From a bacterium (GTDB lineage: Bacteria > Planctomycetota > SZUA-567), in NCBI GenBank assembly GCA_003245715.1, contig QKCJ01000018.1, positions 124,001-188,000 on the forward strand: a DNA stretch of 64,000 nucleotides, given 5' to 3'. Positions 9,280 to 18,160 of the stretch are shown in pieces (positions within the stretch are counted from its first letter, which is position 1; every line of letters begins with the position of its first letter). A program made the translations under genes and the position numbers. A model generated the notes under the pieces. It was given only the letters and a program-made list of their open reading frames with translations, ran no database searches and had not been told where the DNA came from.

Positions 9280-9648
9280 ATTTTTCACCAGTATTTTGCA
9301 TTATAGCATATTATCATGATATTTTACGGCATAAAGTTTTTTACGCAATATCAGATAATATCTAAACATATTTTACCGTTTTAGTCAATGGCCGCCGGCA
9401 TAATTTAGCGTTCTTTTCTGCTTTTGGTCTAATATTATCGTCAGACTGCGGATAATAAAACAGGGATTTTTAGTTGAAGTTGGTGAAATACTGATAAATG
9501 CCTTGTGCAAATTATTGACTAAGGTTAGAATATTTCCATAAAAGGATGTGTCGATTATACTGATATATATAAGGTAGAGACGGTCTGGGTAATATCTCTT
9601 CCCGACATCTGCGGGAAGTTTTGTTTTTTTGCGGAGGTTTTAATAATA
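9280..9648. other. 369-base divergent intergenic region
   Basis: AT-rich region between the leftward sigma factor gene and the rightward S41 protease gene; no coding sequence seen. On the plus strand, TTGACT at 9515-9520 with a poor -10 (CATAAA near 9537) and TATACT at 9556-9561 are possible promoter pieces. The leader of the protease gene then contains the terminator-like hairpin listed separately. Confidence 0.5.
9598..9630 (+). terminator. terminator-like hairpin in the leader of the S41 protease gene
   Basis: CTTCCCG (9598-9604), a 7-base loop and CGGGAAG (9612-9618) are followed directly by TTTTGTTTTTTT, the form of a rho-independent terminator. It lies only 18 bases before the ATG, just ahead of the GGAGG ribosome site. 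No plus-strand gene precedes it, so it would act on the leader transcript itself and is a candidate attenuator. Confidence 0.6.
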
Positions 9649-11892
9649 ATGAGACTTACAGGATTTATCGTACTGGCTGTAGGAATGGCGAATTTGTGCT
9701 TTATTCCCCTGCAGGCTCAGGAGGCTTCAGGGGCGGCTGTTGGCGTGGTCAAGAAAGAAAACAGCGATACCGCCAAGAGTATGAAGTCGATTCTCGATAC
9801 AATTACAGACAATTCAGACGAACCTGTCTGGGCGCAGGCGCTTGATCTGGTTGAGCTTGGTGACAGTGAGAAGGTCAAGGACGAGCTTGACAAGAATCTT
9901 GAAAACGCCTCCTCCGGTAAAAAAATAGCCATCTCGTTTGCGCTCCTTGCCAACGGCTGGCAGCGCGAGGGAGCAAAGCCCCTTGAGGATATTATCCGCG
10001 ACGGCAAGGCTCCGCTTCAGAGGCGTATTGATGCGGCGGCGGTTATGGGCAATCACGGCGGGGAGTATGTCAAGGCACGTCTGCGCGCAATTTTGCGTAT
10101 TAAGGACCTGCCCGAACTTCTTAAAGTCGAGCTTGCCAAGAGTCTCTGGAAGTTAAGCTACGACAGCAGCGCCGCCGACCTGCTGGTTGCCATTGCCACT
10201 AACAGCGCCAGCCTTGCCTCCAGAAATGAAGCTGCTCTCTCCCTTGGCCGCTTTGGCCGTTATGACCGGGTACGTGAGGAGCTTGTGCGCATCAGCCGGA
10301 TGCCTGGCGAGGATGGTGACGAGGCGCGCGCCCTGCTGGTTCTTGATGACAAGAACAAGAAGAATGTCTCGCGCGATGAGTTTGCAGAAGAGCTTATCGG
10401 TGAGGTGATAAAACTTATCCGCACCAATTATGCTTATGACAATACAGACCCCGATGAATCCGAGCAGATCAAGAGCAAGAACCTCGCTTCATCAGCCGCC
10501 CGCGCACTGGTGCGCTCACTTGACGACTTCAACGATTATCTCAATGAAGAAGATTATCAGGAGATGCTCAACAGCATGCACGGTGATTACGGCGGTATCG
10601 GTGCGTATGTCGGTATGCGTGATGGATACTTTACTATCCTCACTCCGATGTGGGGCAAGCCGGCGTATAAGGCCGGGCTTCAGTCAATGGATATCATCAC
10701 CAAGATTGACGGCGATGATGTCACCAAGCTTGACCTGAACAAGACAGTCAAGAAACTCAAGGGCAAGCCCGGAACTCCGGTAAAGGTTACTGTTGTGCGC
10801 AAAGGTTTTGATGAGCCTAAAGACTTTGTCATCATGCGCGACCTGATAACCATGCCGATGATCTTCACCCAGCGCCTGCCGGGGGACATCGGCTATGTTC
10901 GCCTGACCGGTTTCCAGGAAGACCCGTACCGTAATATTTCAACCAGCTCTGAGCTGAAAAAAGCTCTGCTGAAGTTTGAGAAGGACGGCGGTATCAAGGG
11001 TCTGGTCTTGGATCTGCGCAATAACCCCGGCGGCCTGCTCTCGGAAGCGGTCGGCGTATGCGAGAACTTCCTTGAGCGCAACAAGCTGATTGTTTACAGT
11101 AAGGGCAAGATCAGCCGCCGTCGCAATTATACCTCGCGTATCCTTGGCGAGCCGACCTATACGGGGCCGCTGGTAGTCCTGATTAACGGCGGTTCAGCCT
11201 CAGCGAGTGAGATTGTTTCCGGCGCTCTGCGTGACCATAAGCGTGCTACGCTTGTCGGGCAGAAGAGCTTCGGTAAAGGCTCTGTGCAGATGCTGCTGCC
11301 GGTTAATACAACCAACAACAGCACTAGGCTCAAGCTGACCATTGCCAAGTACTACCTGCCTTCCGGGGAGTGCATTCATGGCCGTGATAAGGGTATCAAG
11401 CCGCATGTCGATATTGAAGAGCGCAAGCTTGAGGGGGTGGGGCGTGATCTTCGTCTCAAGGAGATTGAGAACCGTGACATCTCTATATGGCTGGAGCAGA
11501 AGTTCGATGCCAATAAAGACAAGTTCATGGCTGTGCTTGAGTACGACAACAACGATCCGCAGGCTTATCCCGGTTTTAATGAGCTTTATGAGATCCTGAC
11601 GAAAAAATATCCCAAACTCAACCTTGACAAGGAAACCGTCCGCACCGAACTGCGCAGCACGCTGTTTTCATTCCTGCGCGAAAGCCGCGGAATCATGAAC
11701 TATCCTGTTGATATCGAGAGCAGCGATGTTCTGCAGCGTGGGTTGGTTGTTATCGGTGAGAAGATCGGCGGCCTGCCGGATATCGCCCTTTACAACTCCT
11801 TCAAGGATAAGTTCAAGGATGAGAAGAAGGACGAGAAACTGGCCAAGAATGATGTCAAGGAAAAGACTCCTGAAGAGGCGGCTAAGAAATAG
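9649..11892 (+). CDS. carboxyl-terminal processing protease (S41 family, PDZ)
   Basis: 747-aa exported serine protease of the CtpA/Prc type, which trims or degrades periplasmic and envelope proteins. A signal peptide is at about 1-24 (cleavage near LQAQ-EA). Residues about 60-240 form helical HEAT-like repeats (ALLANGWQREGAKPLEDII; AALSLGRFGRYDRVREEL). A PDZ domain spans about 318-395 and the S41 catalytic domain about 405-590. The catalytic serine is S518 in GGSASASEIVSG and the general base is K543 in SFGKGSVQ, 25 residues on as in CtpB. The C-terminal 150 residues are charged and end in a Lys/Glu-rich tail. The HEAT-like N-terminal domain is unusual for Ctp enzymes and may bind a partner. 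GGAGG precedes the ATG. Confidence 0.92.
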   Translation: MRLTGFIVLAVGMANLCFIPLQAQEASGAAVGVVKKENSDTAKSMKSILDTITDNSDEPVWAQALDLVELGDSEKVKDELDKNLENASSGKKIAISFALLANGWQREGAKPLEDIIRDGKAPLQRRIDAAAVMGNHGGEYVKARLRAILRIKDLPELLKVELAKSLWKLSYDSSAADLLVAIATNSASLASRNEAALSLGRFGRYDRVREELVRISRMPGEDGDEARALLVLDDKNKKNVSRDEFAEELIGEVIKLIRTNYAYDNTDPDESEQIKSKNLASSAARALVRSLDDFNDYLNEEDYQEMLNSMHGDYGGIGAYVGMRDGYFTILTPMWGKPAYKAGLQSMDIITKIDGDDVTKLDLNKTVKKLKGKPGTPVKVTVVRKGFDEPKDFVIMRDLITMPMIFTQRLPGDIGYVRLTGFQEDPYRNISTSSELKKALLKFEKDGGIKGLVLDLRNNPGGLLSEAVGVCENFLERNKLIVYSKGKISRRRNYTSRILGEPTYTGPLVVLINGGSASASEIVSGALRDHKRATLVGQKSFGKGSVQMLLPVNTTNNSTRLKLTIAKYYLPSGECIHGRDKGIKPHVDIEERKLEGVGRDLRLKEIENRDISIWLEQKFDANKDKFMAVLEYDNNDPQAYPGFNELYEILTKKYPKLNLDKETVRTELRSTLFSFLRESRGIMNYPVDIESSDVLQRGLVVIGEKIGGLPDIALYNSFKDKFKDEKKDEKLAKNDVKEKTPEEAAKK

Positions 11893-11926
11893 CGTCCTGG
11901 GTTTGGCGGGCTGAAATATGAAAAAT

Positions 11927-11963
11927 AAACCGGGGATAGCCAAAGGGCTGTCCCCGGTTTTTG
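11927..11963 (+). terminator. intrinsic terminator after the S41 protease gene
   Basis: AAACCGGGGATAGCC and GGGCTGTCCCCGGTTTTT form a long GC-rich stem with a short AAA loop and a T run, 35 bases after the stop codon. It may also serve the convergent 81-aa gene on the minus strand. Confidence 0.85.
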
Positions 11964-12002
11964 TCAGAGAAGGGAAATATCTGACCGTTAGAAGCTTGTT
12001 TT

Positions 12003-12248
12003 TCAGATAGTAGGACCCATGGTGCGGATGCTGACAACCTTTGAGAAATCGTAGTAGGTGTTGATATCCTGACCGTCTACGTTCTTCTCGGTGACGCGGA
12101 TAAACATGTCATCCATAAAGATGATGGCGCTTGAGTAGATTTTGCCTTCGTTGATCTGGATACTTACATCCTTGCGCAGGGAGCGTGACATTGTCCCGTG
12201 CAGTGGCATTGAAGCGTACTCGATAATCTTTTCCCATGTTGCTTTCAT
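12003..12248 (-). CDS. small protein of unknown function (81 aa)
   Basis: The open frame extends further upstream, but GGAAGGA lies six bases before the ATG at 12248 (MKATWEKII), and the upstream part is low-complexity and unlike protein. The 81-aa product is mixed alpha/beta, with a beta-rich second half (YSSAIIFMDDMFIRVTEK) and no cysteine, signal or membrane segment. I do not recognise the family. The strand pattern resembles small single-domain beta-barrel proteins that hold a ligand or RNA, which is only a guess. A TTGACA/TACCAT promoter sits 60-90 bases upstream, so it appears to be transcribed by itself. It lies between the S41 terminator and the IclR gene. Confidence 0.6.
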   Translation of the reverse strand: MKATWEKIIEYASMPLHGTMSRSLRKDVSIQINEGKIYSSAIIFMDDMFIRVTEKNVDGQDINTYYDFSKVVSIRTMGPTI

Positions 12249-12309
12249 CTGTATTCCTTCCATATCAGTACAAAGCCGGATTGGCCTTGATCCCTTAAAT
12301 ACAACTACA

Positions 12310-12337
12310 ATGGTATCATTGAATACTTTTCTGTCAA
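12310..12337 (-). promoter_or_regulatory. candidate sigma-70 promoter for the 81-aa gene
   Basis: On the minus strand a perfect TTGACA (12337-12332) and TACCAT (12315-12310) are separated by 16 bases, about 60 bases before the ATG at 12248. Confidence 0.45.
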
Positions 12338-12483
12338 TAATAATATTCGAATATGTAGGAATTTGATGTGGCGGGGGTATGTTTGATGTGTTGTAAGTGG
12401 TTTTTAACTTGTTGGTTAGGTGTTTGTTGGTTGAATGTTGCTGCGGGCGGACAATTTCGGTAATTGTTTTTCGTTGCAAAAAA

Positions 12484-13245
12484 TCAGGATGTAATCTTCT
12501 GCTGTATCTTGCTGACACAGTCCTGCAGGATTTTTTGGATACCCGTAGCACGTATCCTGTCGGTGCGTGAGAGTTTTGAGTAGCAGCCAAGTGAAGCGAC
12601 TACTTCCCCGCTGGTAGTCAATATCGGTACGGCTATAGCGGCGTAATTGACCGCTATTTCGCAGCAGCCCCCGTTTTCACGGATTTTTTTCAGCTCATTA
12701 TCGAGGTTATCCCTGCTGTTGGCTGCTTCCGGCCAGTCTTTTTCATTGGGCAGGCCGTTGGCAGTGATAAACTCATTCAGTTCTTCTTCAGAATACCAGG
12801 CAAGTATCGCTCTGGTGGTGCGCATATTGTAAAACCGCGCATTCGCGTCCCACTGCGGTTCCAGCATATTGTCATCCAGCGCTTTGGAGCGAATAAGCTC
12901 GATACGGCGGTTGTTGACAATTGCCACCAGCAGCAGGCTCTCGCCAAGCTCAAATACCGTGCGGTCAATTATCGGTTTGGCTACATCTTTTAATCTTCGC
13001 AATATGCCCTCACCGCGAAAGAGCTTGAGACAACGATCCCCCTCGCGGTACTTGCCATGCCCGACTCGCTCAGCGTAGCCGCACTCCTCAAGGGTTCTAA
13101 GCAGATTTCTGGCCGTCACCGGCAGTATCCCGGCCGCCTCTGAAATCTCGGCAAGCGTCAGAGCCTTGTCCTCTATTGTATGACTGGTCAGCAATTCAAG
13201 AATCGTGATCGCCTTGGTGACTGACTTGACGGTGTTGTAAGCCAT
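12484..13245 (-). CDS. IclR family transcriptional regulator
   Basis: 253-aa repressor-type regulator. An N-terminal winged helix-turn-helix (about 6-70; SVTKAITILELL, then LAEISEAAGILPVTARNLLRTLEE) binds DNA. The C-terminal GAF-like effector domain (about 85-245) includes the characteristic RTTRAILAW, GGCCEIAVNYAAIAVPI and SLGCYSK segments that line the small-molecule pocket. The ATG at 13245 follows GGAGCAGAG; an upstream TTG-type extension of eight residues is not needed. It is divergent from the xylanase-like gene and probably controls it in response to a sugar or aromatic metabolite. A 12-base palindrome in the shared intergenic region is a candidate operator. Confidence 0.9.
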   Translation of the reverse strand: MAYNTVKSVTKAITILELLTSHTIEDKALTLAEISEAAGILPVTARNLLRTLEECGYAERVGHGKYREGDRCLKLFRGEGILRRLKDVAKPIIDRTVFELGESLLLVAIVNNRRIELIRSKALDDNMLEPQWDANARFYNMRTTRAILAWYSEEELNEFITANGLPNEKDWPEAANSRDNLDNELKKIRENGGCCEIAVNYAAIAVPILTTSGEVVASLGCYSKLSRTDRIRATGIQKILQDCVSKIQQKITS

Positions 13246-13395
13246 TTTCTCTGCTCCATTCTTCAGCATTGCTGAGTTTTAGTGGATTTTAGCCGATAAA
13301 TCGTAATTAAGCAAGTTTTTTAGTAATTTATGCTGTGTTTTGCTTTGATGAAATTTGCAGAGTAAATATTTTCCGGTATTACTACTGGTATATGG

Positions 13396-13407
13396 TTTCA
13401 ATTGAAA
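13396..13407. promoter_or_regulatory. palindrome TTTCAATTGAAA, candidate IclR operator
   Basis: Perfect 12-base palindrome 16 bases before the xylanase start and overlapping the region just upstream of its AGGAG ribosome site. IclR family operators are often short AT-rich palindromes. Its position between divergent regulator and target genes supports, but does not prove, an operator role. Confidence 0.35.
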
Positions 13408-13423
13408 GTCAGGAGAATAAATA

Positions 13424-14890
13424 ATGGATGTCAGCAAATTCAAGCAGGTTAATGATGTGATGAAAGAGGGGTACTGGGAGCGCTGGAACGATCAGGTTCA
13501 GGCTGAGATCGACCGTGATATCGAGGCTAACCGCAAGGCGGAGGCGGTTGTCAGTCTTGAGGGTTGTCCTCAGGGGAGCGAGGTTAAGGTTGAGCAGCTC
13601 AGTCATGATTTTATCTTTGGCGCGCATATCTTTAATTACGACCAGCTTGGCAGTGATGAGCGCAACCAGAGGTATAAGGATCTTTTCGGAACGCTCTTTA
13701 ATTCGGCGACGATTGCTTTTTACTGGAAGAAGTTTGAGCTTGAGGAGGGTAAGCCTCGCTTTGCTGCGGAGTACCGTGATACGGCAGAATACTGGAATAC
13801 AGTGGCAGAGCCGAAGCTTGAGCCGCACTGGCGTCGTCCGGCAACCGATCCGGTGGTGGAGTTCTGTGAGAGCAAGGGCATACGCCTGCATGGGCATACA
13901 ATGGTCTGGGGCAACTGCCGCTGGAATCTGCCGGAGTGGTTGTATAAAAAACTTCCATATCCGTACAGCAAGCTTGTGCCTGAAGTTTTTGAGGAAAGCA
14001 AGTGTGATGCGCTCTTTGATGCTTTTAATAAGTATTCCCCAGAGCAGATTGAGCAGATGCTGCCGGAGTTTACACAGATTCTGCATGAATCCATGGCCAA
14101 GCGGATTATCGAGCTTAGCCTGAAATATAAAGACCGTATTCATAGTTGGGATGTAGTCAATGAGAGTGCAACTGACTGCCACAAGGGGGAAATGTACGCT
14201 GATAAAGCTGTCTGCAAGAGTTGGTATAACGGGTTGATGCCTGGTGATTACACTTACCGCGCGATGAAGATTGCCGAGGCTTATCTGCCGAATAGCGTGA
14301 AGATAAATATCAATGATTATACTAGAGATGTGGCGTACTATGATCAGGTTGTTGATCTTCTTGAGCGTGGCTGTAAGATTGATATCATGGGTGAGCAGAT
14401 GCACCTCTTTGATCCGAAGATATGTTTGGATATTGCTGAGGGTACGTCTGACATGCAGTCGCCGGAGATGGTGCGGGAGATATTAAATACGCTCGGCAAG
14501 GCCGGGTTGCCGATGCATCTTAGTGAGATCACAATTACATCTCCTGGTGATGACGAACGCGGGCAGGCTATTCAGGCGATCATCGCGCGTAACTTGTACC
14601 GGCTCTGGTTTAGCTTCAAGCCGATGATGGGGATTACCTGGTGGAACGTGGTCGATGATTGCGGCGCGCCGGGTGAGCCGTCAGTATCCGGATTGTTCAC
14701 TCGCGATATGCAACCCAAAATCTCGTATCATGTTCTTAATGACCTTATCCATAATGAATGGAAGACCAGAACAACAGTCAAGGCTGATAGTGAGGGCAAG
14801 ATCGGTTTCCGTGGTTTCCGTGGTGATTACAAACTGACCTGGAAAGACAGTAATGGCAAAGAATGCAGTAAGGTCGTCGGTGTCAGGTAA
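13424..14890 (+). CDS. glycoside hydrolase family 10 (endo-xylanase-like), cytoplasmic
   Basis: 488-aa TIM-barrel enzyme related to GH10 endo-1,4-beta-xylanases. GIRLHGHTMVWG at about 155-166 is the GH10 beta-3/4 strand with substrate-binding His and Trp. The acid/base is E247 in SWDVVNES and the nucleophile is E368 in MHLSEITI. MGITWWNVVDD at about 403-413 is the beta-8 tryptophan region. An N-terminal beta-sandwich-like segment (about 40-75, with FIFGAHIFNYDQL) precedes the barrel, a layout seen in uncharacterised PVC and Bacteroidetes GH10 relatives. No signal peptide is present, so it should act inside the cell on imported oligosaccharides. AGGAG lies eight bases before the ATG. It is alone on its strand, between IclR and a terminator. 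True substrate unknown. Confidence 0.85.
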   Translation: MDVSKFKQVNDVMKEGYWERWNDQVQAEIDRDIEANRKAEAVVSLEGCPQGSEVKVEQLSHDFIFGAHIFNYDQLGSDERNQRYKDLFGTLFNSATIAFYWKKFELEEGKPRFAAEYRDTAEYWNTVAEPKLEPHWRRPATDPVVEFCESKGIRLHGHTMVWGNCRWNLPEWLYKKLPYPYSKLVPEVFEESKCDALFDAFNKYSPEQIEQMLPEFTQILHESMAKRIIELSLKYKDRIHSWDVVNESATDCHKGEMYADKAVCKSWYNGLMPGDYTYRAMKIAEAYLPNSVKININDYTRDVAYYDQVVDLLERGCKIDIMGEQMHLFDPKICLDIAEGTSDMQSPEMVREILNTLGKAGLPMHLSEITITSPGDDERGQAIQAIIARNLYRLWFSFKPMMGITWWNVVDDCGAPGEPSVSGLFTRDMQPKISYHVLNDLIHNEWKTRTTVKADSEGKIGFRGFRGDYKLTWKDSNGKECSKVVGVR

Positions 14891-14913
14891 AATTATTTAT
14901 GGCATTAATTATA

Positions 14914-14947
14914 AAAAGCACGGCGCAAATAATCGCCGTGCTTTTTT
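14914..14947. terminator. bidirectional terminator between GH10 and sulfatase genes
   Basis: AAAAGCACGGCG and CGCCGTGCTTTTTT form a 12-base stem around an eight-base loop, with A and T runs on both sides. It serves the two convergent genes. Confidence 0.9.
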
Positions 14948-14969
14948 GTTCTGACATATTTTGGCTGAA

Positions 14970-16484
14970 TTATGCCGGGCCGATTCTTGGCATTGGCAGT
15001 GGTTCAAGTTCCATCTGCGCGAATATCAGTTCCTGCATCAGTTCGGTCTTTAATTCTTTATGCTCCGGGCTGTCCCAGAGATTATTGTATTCGCCCGGGT
15101 CTTCCTGCAGGTCGAAAATTTCACCATATTCACGTTCGTAGTAGACTGTCATCTTGTAACGGTCGGTTACCAGAGTCTTGAGGAAGAGGGTTGTCGGCTG
15201 GTGGCGGTTTTCGACAATAATACTCTTGCGCGGTTTTTGGTTTTCACCGCTCCATTCTGGCCTGCGATCCTGTCCGGTCATGCAGCGCGGGATATCAATA
15301 CCGGCAAAAGAGAGAAAAGTCGGGGCAAGGTCAAGAAGCGACTGCAGGTTTGCTGATTCCTTACCGGCAGGAATAACACCCGGCAGGCTGGCAATAAGCG
15401 GAACCTTGATCATGTCTTCATAATGAAACGCTCCCTTGGCGTTGAGACCGTGGTGGCCGTAGAAATGGCCGTGGTCGGTTGTAAAGCAGACAAGGGTGTC
15501 TTCAGTCAGGCCAAGCTCATCAAGTTTGTCGAGGATCTTGCCGATATAGTGGTCCATCATCGAAATCATGCCGTAGTAGATGGCAATCTGTTCAGCCATG
15601 GTCTGGCGGTCATGCTTGTGGCTGCCGAAGCCGTGCATGTGGTGGCCTTCCTCTTCCTTCCAGGCAGAGAAATCCGGCTTGTCTTCCTGAGTCATTTTAA
15701 AGTGCGGCGGGTTTTTGTCATGCTCACCCTCAAGCATTGCAGGCACATCAATATCGGCCGGGTCATACATGTCCGCCCACGGCTTTGGTACGAGGTACTG
15801 CGGGTGCGGATCAAAGAAGCTCGCCCAGAGATAAAATTGGTCGCCATTTTTCGCGTAATCCTCAAGATAAGAATTCGTCCGCTGCGCAATCCAGTTGTCG
15901 TAGTGGTACTCCTCGGGAATATCCCAGACACCCCATGAATCGGGCTTGGTGCCGGTTGGGGCGACAAAATAATCACGCCAGTTCTTGCAGCCCTGCTCCT
16001 CGAGCCAGATCGCATAGTGCTGTCCGACATGCGCCTCATGAGTGTGGTTGCGCGCGAGATCTACCTTGTCAAAGCCGTAAAAACGGTCGTTATAATTTTT
16101 CCAGAATTCAAGATCCTGCATGACCGGATAAGCCTCAAGGCTCGGGTACTCCTCAGTAGACACCAGCGGCTGGAAGTGCGCCTTACCCACAAGCGCAGAA
16201 CGGGCGCCGGCTTTCAGTAGATCGTCACCAATTACATGCACATCTTCCATCAGTTTTGTGCCGAGACTGTAAGCGCCGTGCTGTGAGGGCATGGTACCTG
16301 TAAGCCATGAGCAGCGGGTAGGTGTGCAGGTCGGGTTGACTGTATAGGCGCGGGTGAAGTTTGTTCCCATTTTCGCCAGACGGTCGAGGTTGGGGGTCTT
16401 GACCTGTGGGTTATTGATACCGAGCGTGTGCCAGTGCTGCTGGTCGCTGGTTATAAAGAGGATATTTTTCTTTTTTCCGGACAT
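14970..16484 (-). CDS. formylglycine-dependent sulfatase (S1 type), cytoplasmic
   Basis: 504-aa member of the alkaline phosphatase/sulfatase superfamily, which hydrolyses sulfate esters, probably on carbohydrates. The metal-binding NILFITSDQQHW is at residues 7-18. The active-site motif C53-T-P-T-R57-C-S-W-L-T-G matches C-x-P-x-R, so C53 would be converted to formylglycine, either by an anaerobic radical-SAM enzyme or by FGE; neither is in this window. CFTTDHGHFYGHHGL is the second metal site, and the C-terminal domain carries EIFDLQEDPGEYNNLW as in choline- and carbohydrate-sulfatases. There is no signal peptide, which is unusual for sulfatases of glycan-degrading bacteria and implies intracellular desulfation. 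AAAGGAAAAA precedes the ATG. It is divergent from an AraC regulator that probably controls it. Confidence 0.92.
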   Translation of the reverse strand: MSGKKKNILFITSDQQHWHTLGINNPQVKTPNLDRLAKMGTNFTRAYTVNPTCTPTRCSWLTGTMPSQHGAYSLGTKLMEDVHVIGDDLLKAGARSALVGKAHFQPLVSTEEYPSLEAYPVMQDLEFWKNYNDRFYGFDKVDLARNHTHEAHVGQHYAIWLEEQGCKNWRDYFVAPTGTKPDSWGVWDIPEEYHYDNWIAQRTNSYLEDYAKNGDQFYLWASFFDPHPQYLVPKPWADMYDPADIDVPAMLEGEHDKNPPHFKMTQEDKPDFSAWKEEEGHHMHGFGSHKHDRQTMAEQIAIYYGMISMMDHYIGKILDKLDELGLTEDTLVCFTTDHGHFYGHHGLNAKGAFHYEDMIKVPLIASLPGVIPAGKESANLQSLLDLAPTFLSFAGIDIPRCMTGQDRRPEWSGENQKPRKSIIVENRHQPTTLFLKTLVTDRYKMTVYYEREYGEIFDLQEDPGEYNNLWDSPEHKELKTELMQELIFAQMELEPLPMPRIGPA

Positions 16485-16546
16485 GGTTTTTCCTTTTAAT
16501 AGTAGTATTTTTATGATATCTTACAAAGTAATAATAACCCGTATAT

Positions 16547-16576
16547 TTGATTGTTCAATCGCAATAAAATGATAAT
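16547..16576 (+). promoter_or_regulatory. candidate promoter and operator of the AraC gene
   Basis: TTGATT (16547-16552), 18 bases, then GATAAT (16571-16576), 26 bases before the ATG. A perfect inverted repeat GATTG-TT-CAATC (16549-16560) overlaps the -35 box. In the 117-base region between divergent sulfatase and AraC genes this could be the regulator's site. Confidence 0.4.
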
Positions 16577-16601
16577 TATAGCACATTTTTGATAGGAAGA
16601 T

Positions 16602-17468
16602 ATGGCTGATAAATTATGGCAACCACCCGTCAGGTATTTTATGGCCGGTCATCATTCAGTAAATTCCAGAAGCTACCGCTGTGATTGCAGGGGCTCGCGC
16701 GGGCAGACCCGGCGTCTTCTGATAAAAAGAACAATTCGTGGCCAGGGCGTTTTGTATGCCGGAAGCAGGCGTATTGAGCTCAGCCCGGGCTGGATTTTCA
16801 TGATTGACCGTCCGGGTGATTTTGTCTACTGCTATGAGGGTGAGGGGGAGGAATGGGAGTTTGAGTATGTCAGCCTTGTTCTGCCTGACAGCGGGGACTG
16901 GCTTCCCGAGGAATTGAAATTTCAGCCGGCGTGGGACGCGGCAGAGCAGAGTGAGATAACAAAGCCGATGCACAAGCTGATTGAGAAAATCCTCGGTCGC
17001 GGGGATAAGGCCGGGTCTGCGCATACTGCGGGTTATAACCCGAATCTTGAAGGGGAGGTGATGCAGGAGTCTGCCGAGGCGTACCGGTTATATCTGAGTT
17101 GCATTGCGGCGAGGATCAATAACCCTTTGAGCCAGACTGCCGCCCATCGTTTGCGGGAATACTTGCAGGATAATTTCCTCAGCGAAATTCAGCTTGCCGA
17201 GGTTTGTGCCGGGTTTGATTATACGCCGGAAGCTCTGAGCCGGTTATTTCACAAAAATTTCGGTATGCCGCCGCTGAAATATCTCACAGAACTGCGTCTG
17301 GAGAAGGCGCGTCAATTGTTGCAGCAGCCCGAGAAGTCGATTAAAGAGATTGCCGCCGTGTGCGGGCTTGGCTCAGCCAATTATTTGTGCCGGGTATTTA
17401 AAAAACGTTTTGGCGTTACTCCGGGGCAGTACCGGAAAAATCCTGACCCTCTGTTAGGGTTGCAGTGA
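16602..17468 (+). CDS. AraC family transcriptional regulator
   Basis: 288-aa regulator with an N-terminal cupin-like sensing domain (about 30-110; GQGVLYAGSRRIELSPGWIF is the typical beta-barrel edge with G.G.l......l..G) and a C-terminal double helix-turn-helix (about 180-282). The second HTH has the AraC signature IKEIAAVCGLGSANYLCRVFKKRFG. TAGGAAG lies just before the ATG. The cupin domain probably binds a mono- or oligosaccharide. Its position divergent from the sulfatase gene suggests it activates sulfated-sugar use. It resembles the many AraC regulators that sit beside sulfatases and glycosidases in Lentisphaerota genomes (general knowledge of the group). Confidence 0.9.
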   Translation: MADKLWQPPVRYFMAGHHSVNSRSYRCDCRGSRGQTRRLLIKRTIRGQGVLYAGSRRIELSPGWIFMIDRPGDFVYCYEGEGEEWEFEYVSLVLPDSGDWLPEELKFQPAWDAAEQSEITKPMHKLIEKILGRGDKAGSAHTAGYNPNLEGEVMQESAEAYRLYLSCIAARINNPLSQTAAHRLREYLQDNFLSEIQLAEVCAGFDYTPEALSRLFHKNFGMPPLKYLTELRLEKARQLLQQPEKSIKEIAAVCGLGSANYLCRVFKKRFGVTPGQYRKNPDPLLGLQ

Positions 17469-18160
17469 GTCCGGCAATTTTGATAAAAAAAGTTATTTTG
17501 AGATATCGCTTGAAACATCTTCCTAAAGGCTCTGTTTGGCTTTTTATGTGACAAATTTGTCAGTGCAGATGACAATTCTGAAATCTGCCGGGCGGTTGCT
17601 GCGTTCTTAATTTTTCTAAAAGATAATTTGTGGAAAATTTTGCAGAAGCGTTGCTGGGGCAGCCAGGCCATAAAAAAATAATCTTCAAGAGCCAGATTGC
17701 TGCCGCCAATTCTGCCCTGAAAATTGTGCGCAGAAACCTTTCCCTGATAAAATCATTTTGTAACACCTTAAATTTATTGATGGTTAGGATAATGTTTGCC
17801 TTCGCGGAACATATTCAGTATTTGCGGAAATAAACCCGGAATAAATTGTTTGACCGGCATTGGTGTCATACGATAGAAGTTGTTGTAAGTGGAAATATGG
17901 TGGTATTTTATAAAATTAATAAAACGGGCGCAGAACTTTTATTTCATTGGCATTTCTGGAACGGTAATTGAAAATATATTCTTGCCAGTGTGCTGGTTCT
18001 GGTTGTCTGAAAGCAGTGGTTGAAGCATAATCTGCCTAGAGTATCAGGTAATATTATGCTAAAGGTGCAAATGTTTTGGTGATTTTGGATCAGTTTAAAA
18101 TTAAATTATGAATTTCAGGTTGTTACAATAATGTAGTTTTTGGAGAAAGAGGAGAAGATC
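17469..18160. other. 692-base region without a convincing gene
   Basis: Open frames of 60-90 codons exist on both strands but lack ribosome sites, and their translations are low-complexity or basic. Base composition is AT-rich. Near the right end, TTGGAT (18085-18090) and TATGAA (18107-18112), 16 bases apart, form a candidate promoter for the Nif11 peptide gene, with a second -10-like TACAAT near 18124. The left half may hold remnants of a lost gene, but I see nothing identifiable. Confidence 0.5.

Noticed and set aside
13409..14404. 331-codon open frame on the minus strand opposite the GH10 gene
   Set aside because: The GH10 reading frame is clearly coding; the antisense translation has no motif, no ribosome site and is dominated by Leu/Ile/Arg as expected from antisense codon bias.
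17630..17833. 67-codon plus-strand frame in the gap before the Nif11 gene
   Set aside because: No ribosome site and mixed composition; the gap also shows open frames on the other strand of similar quality, so no single one stands out.
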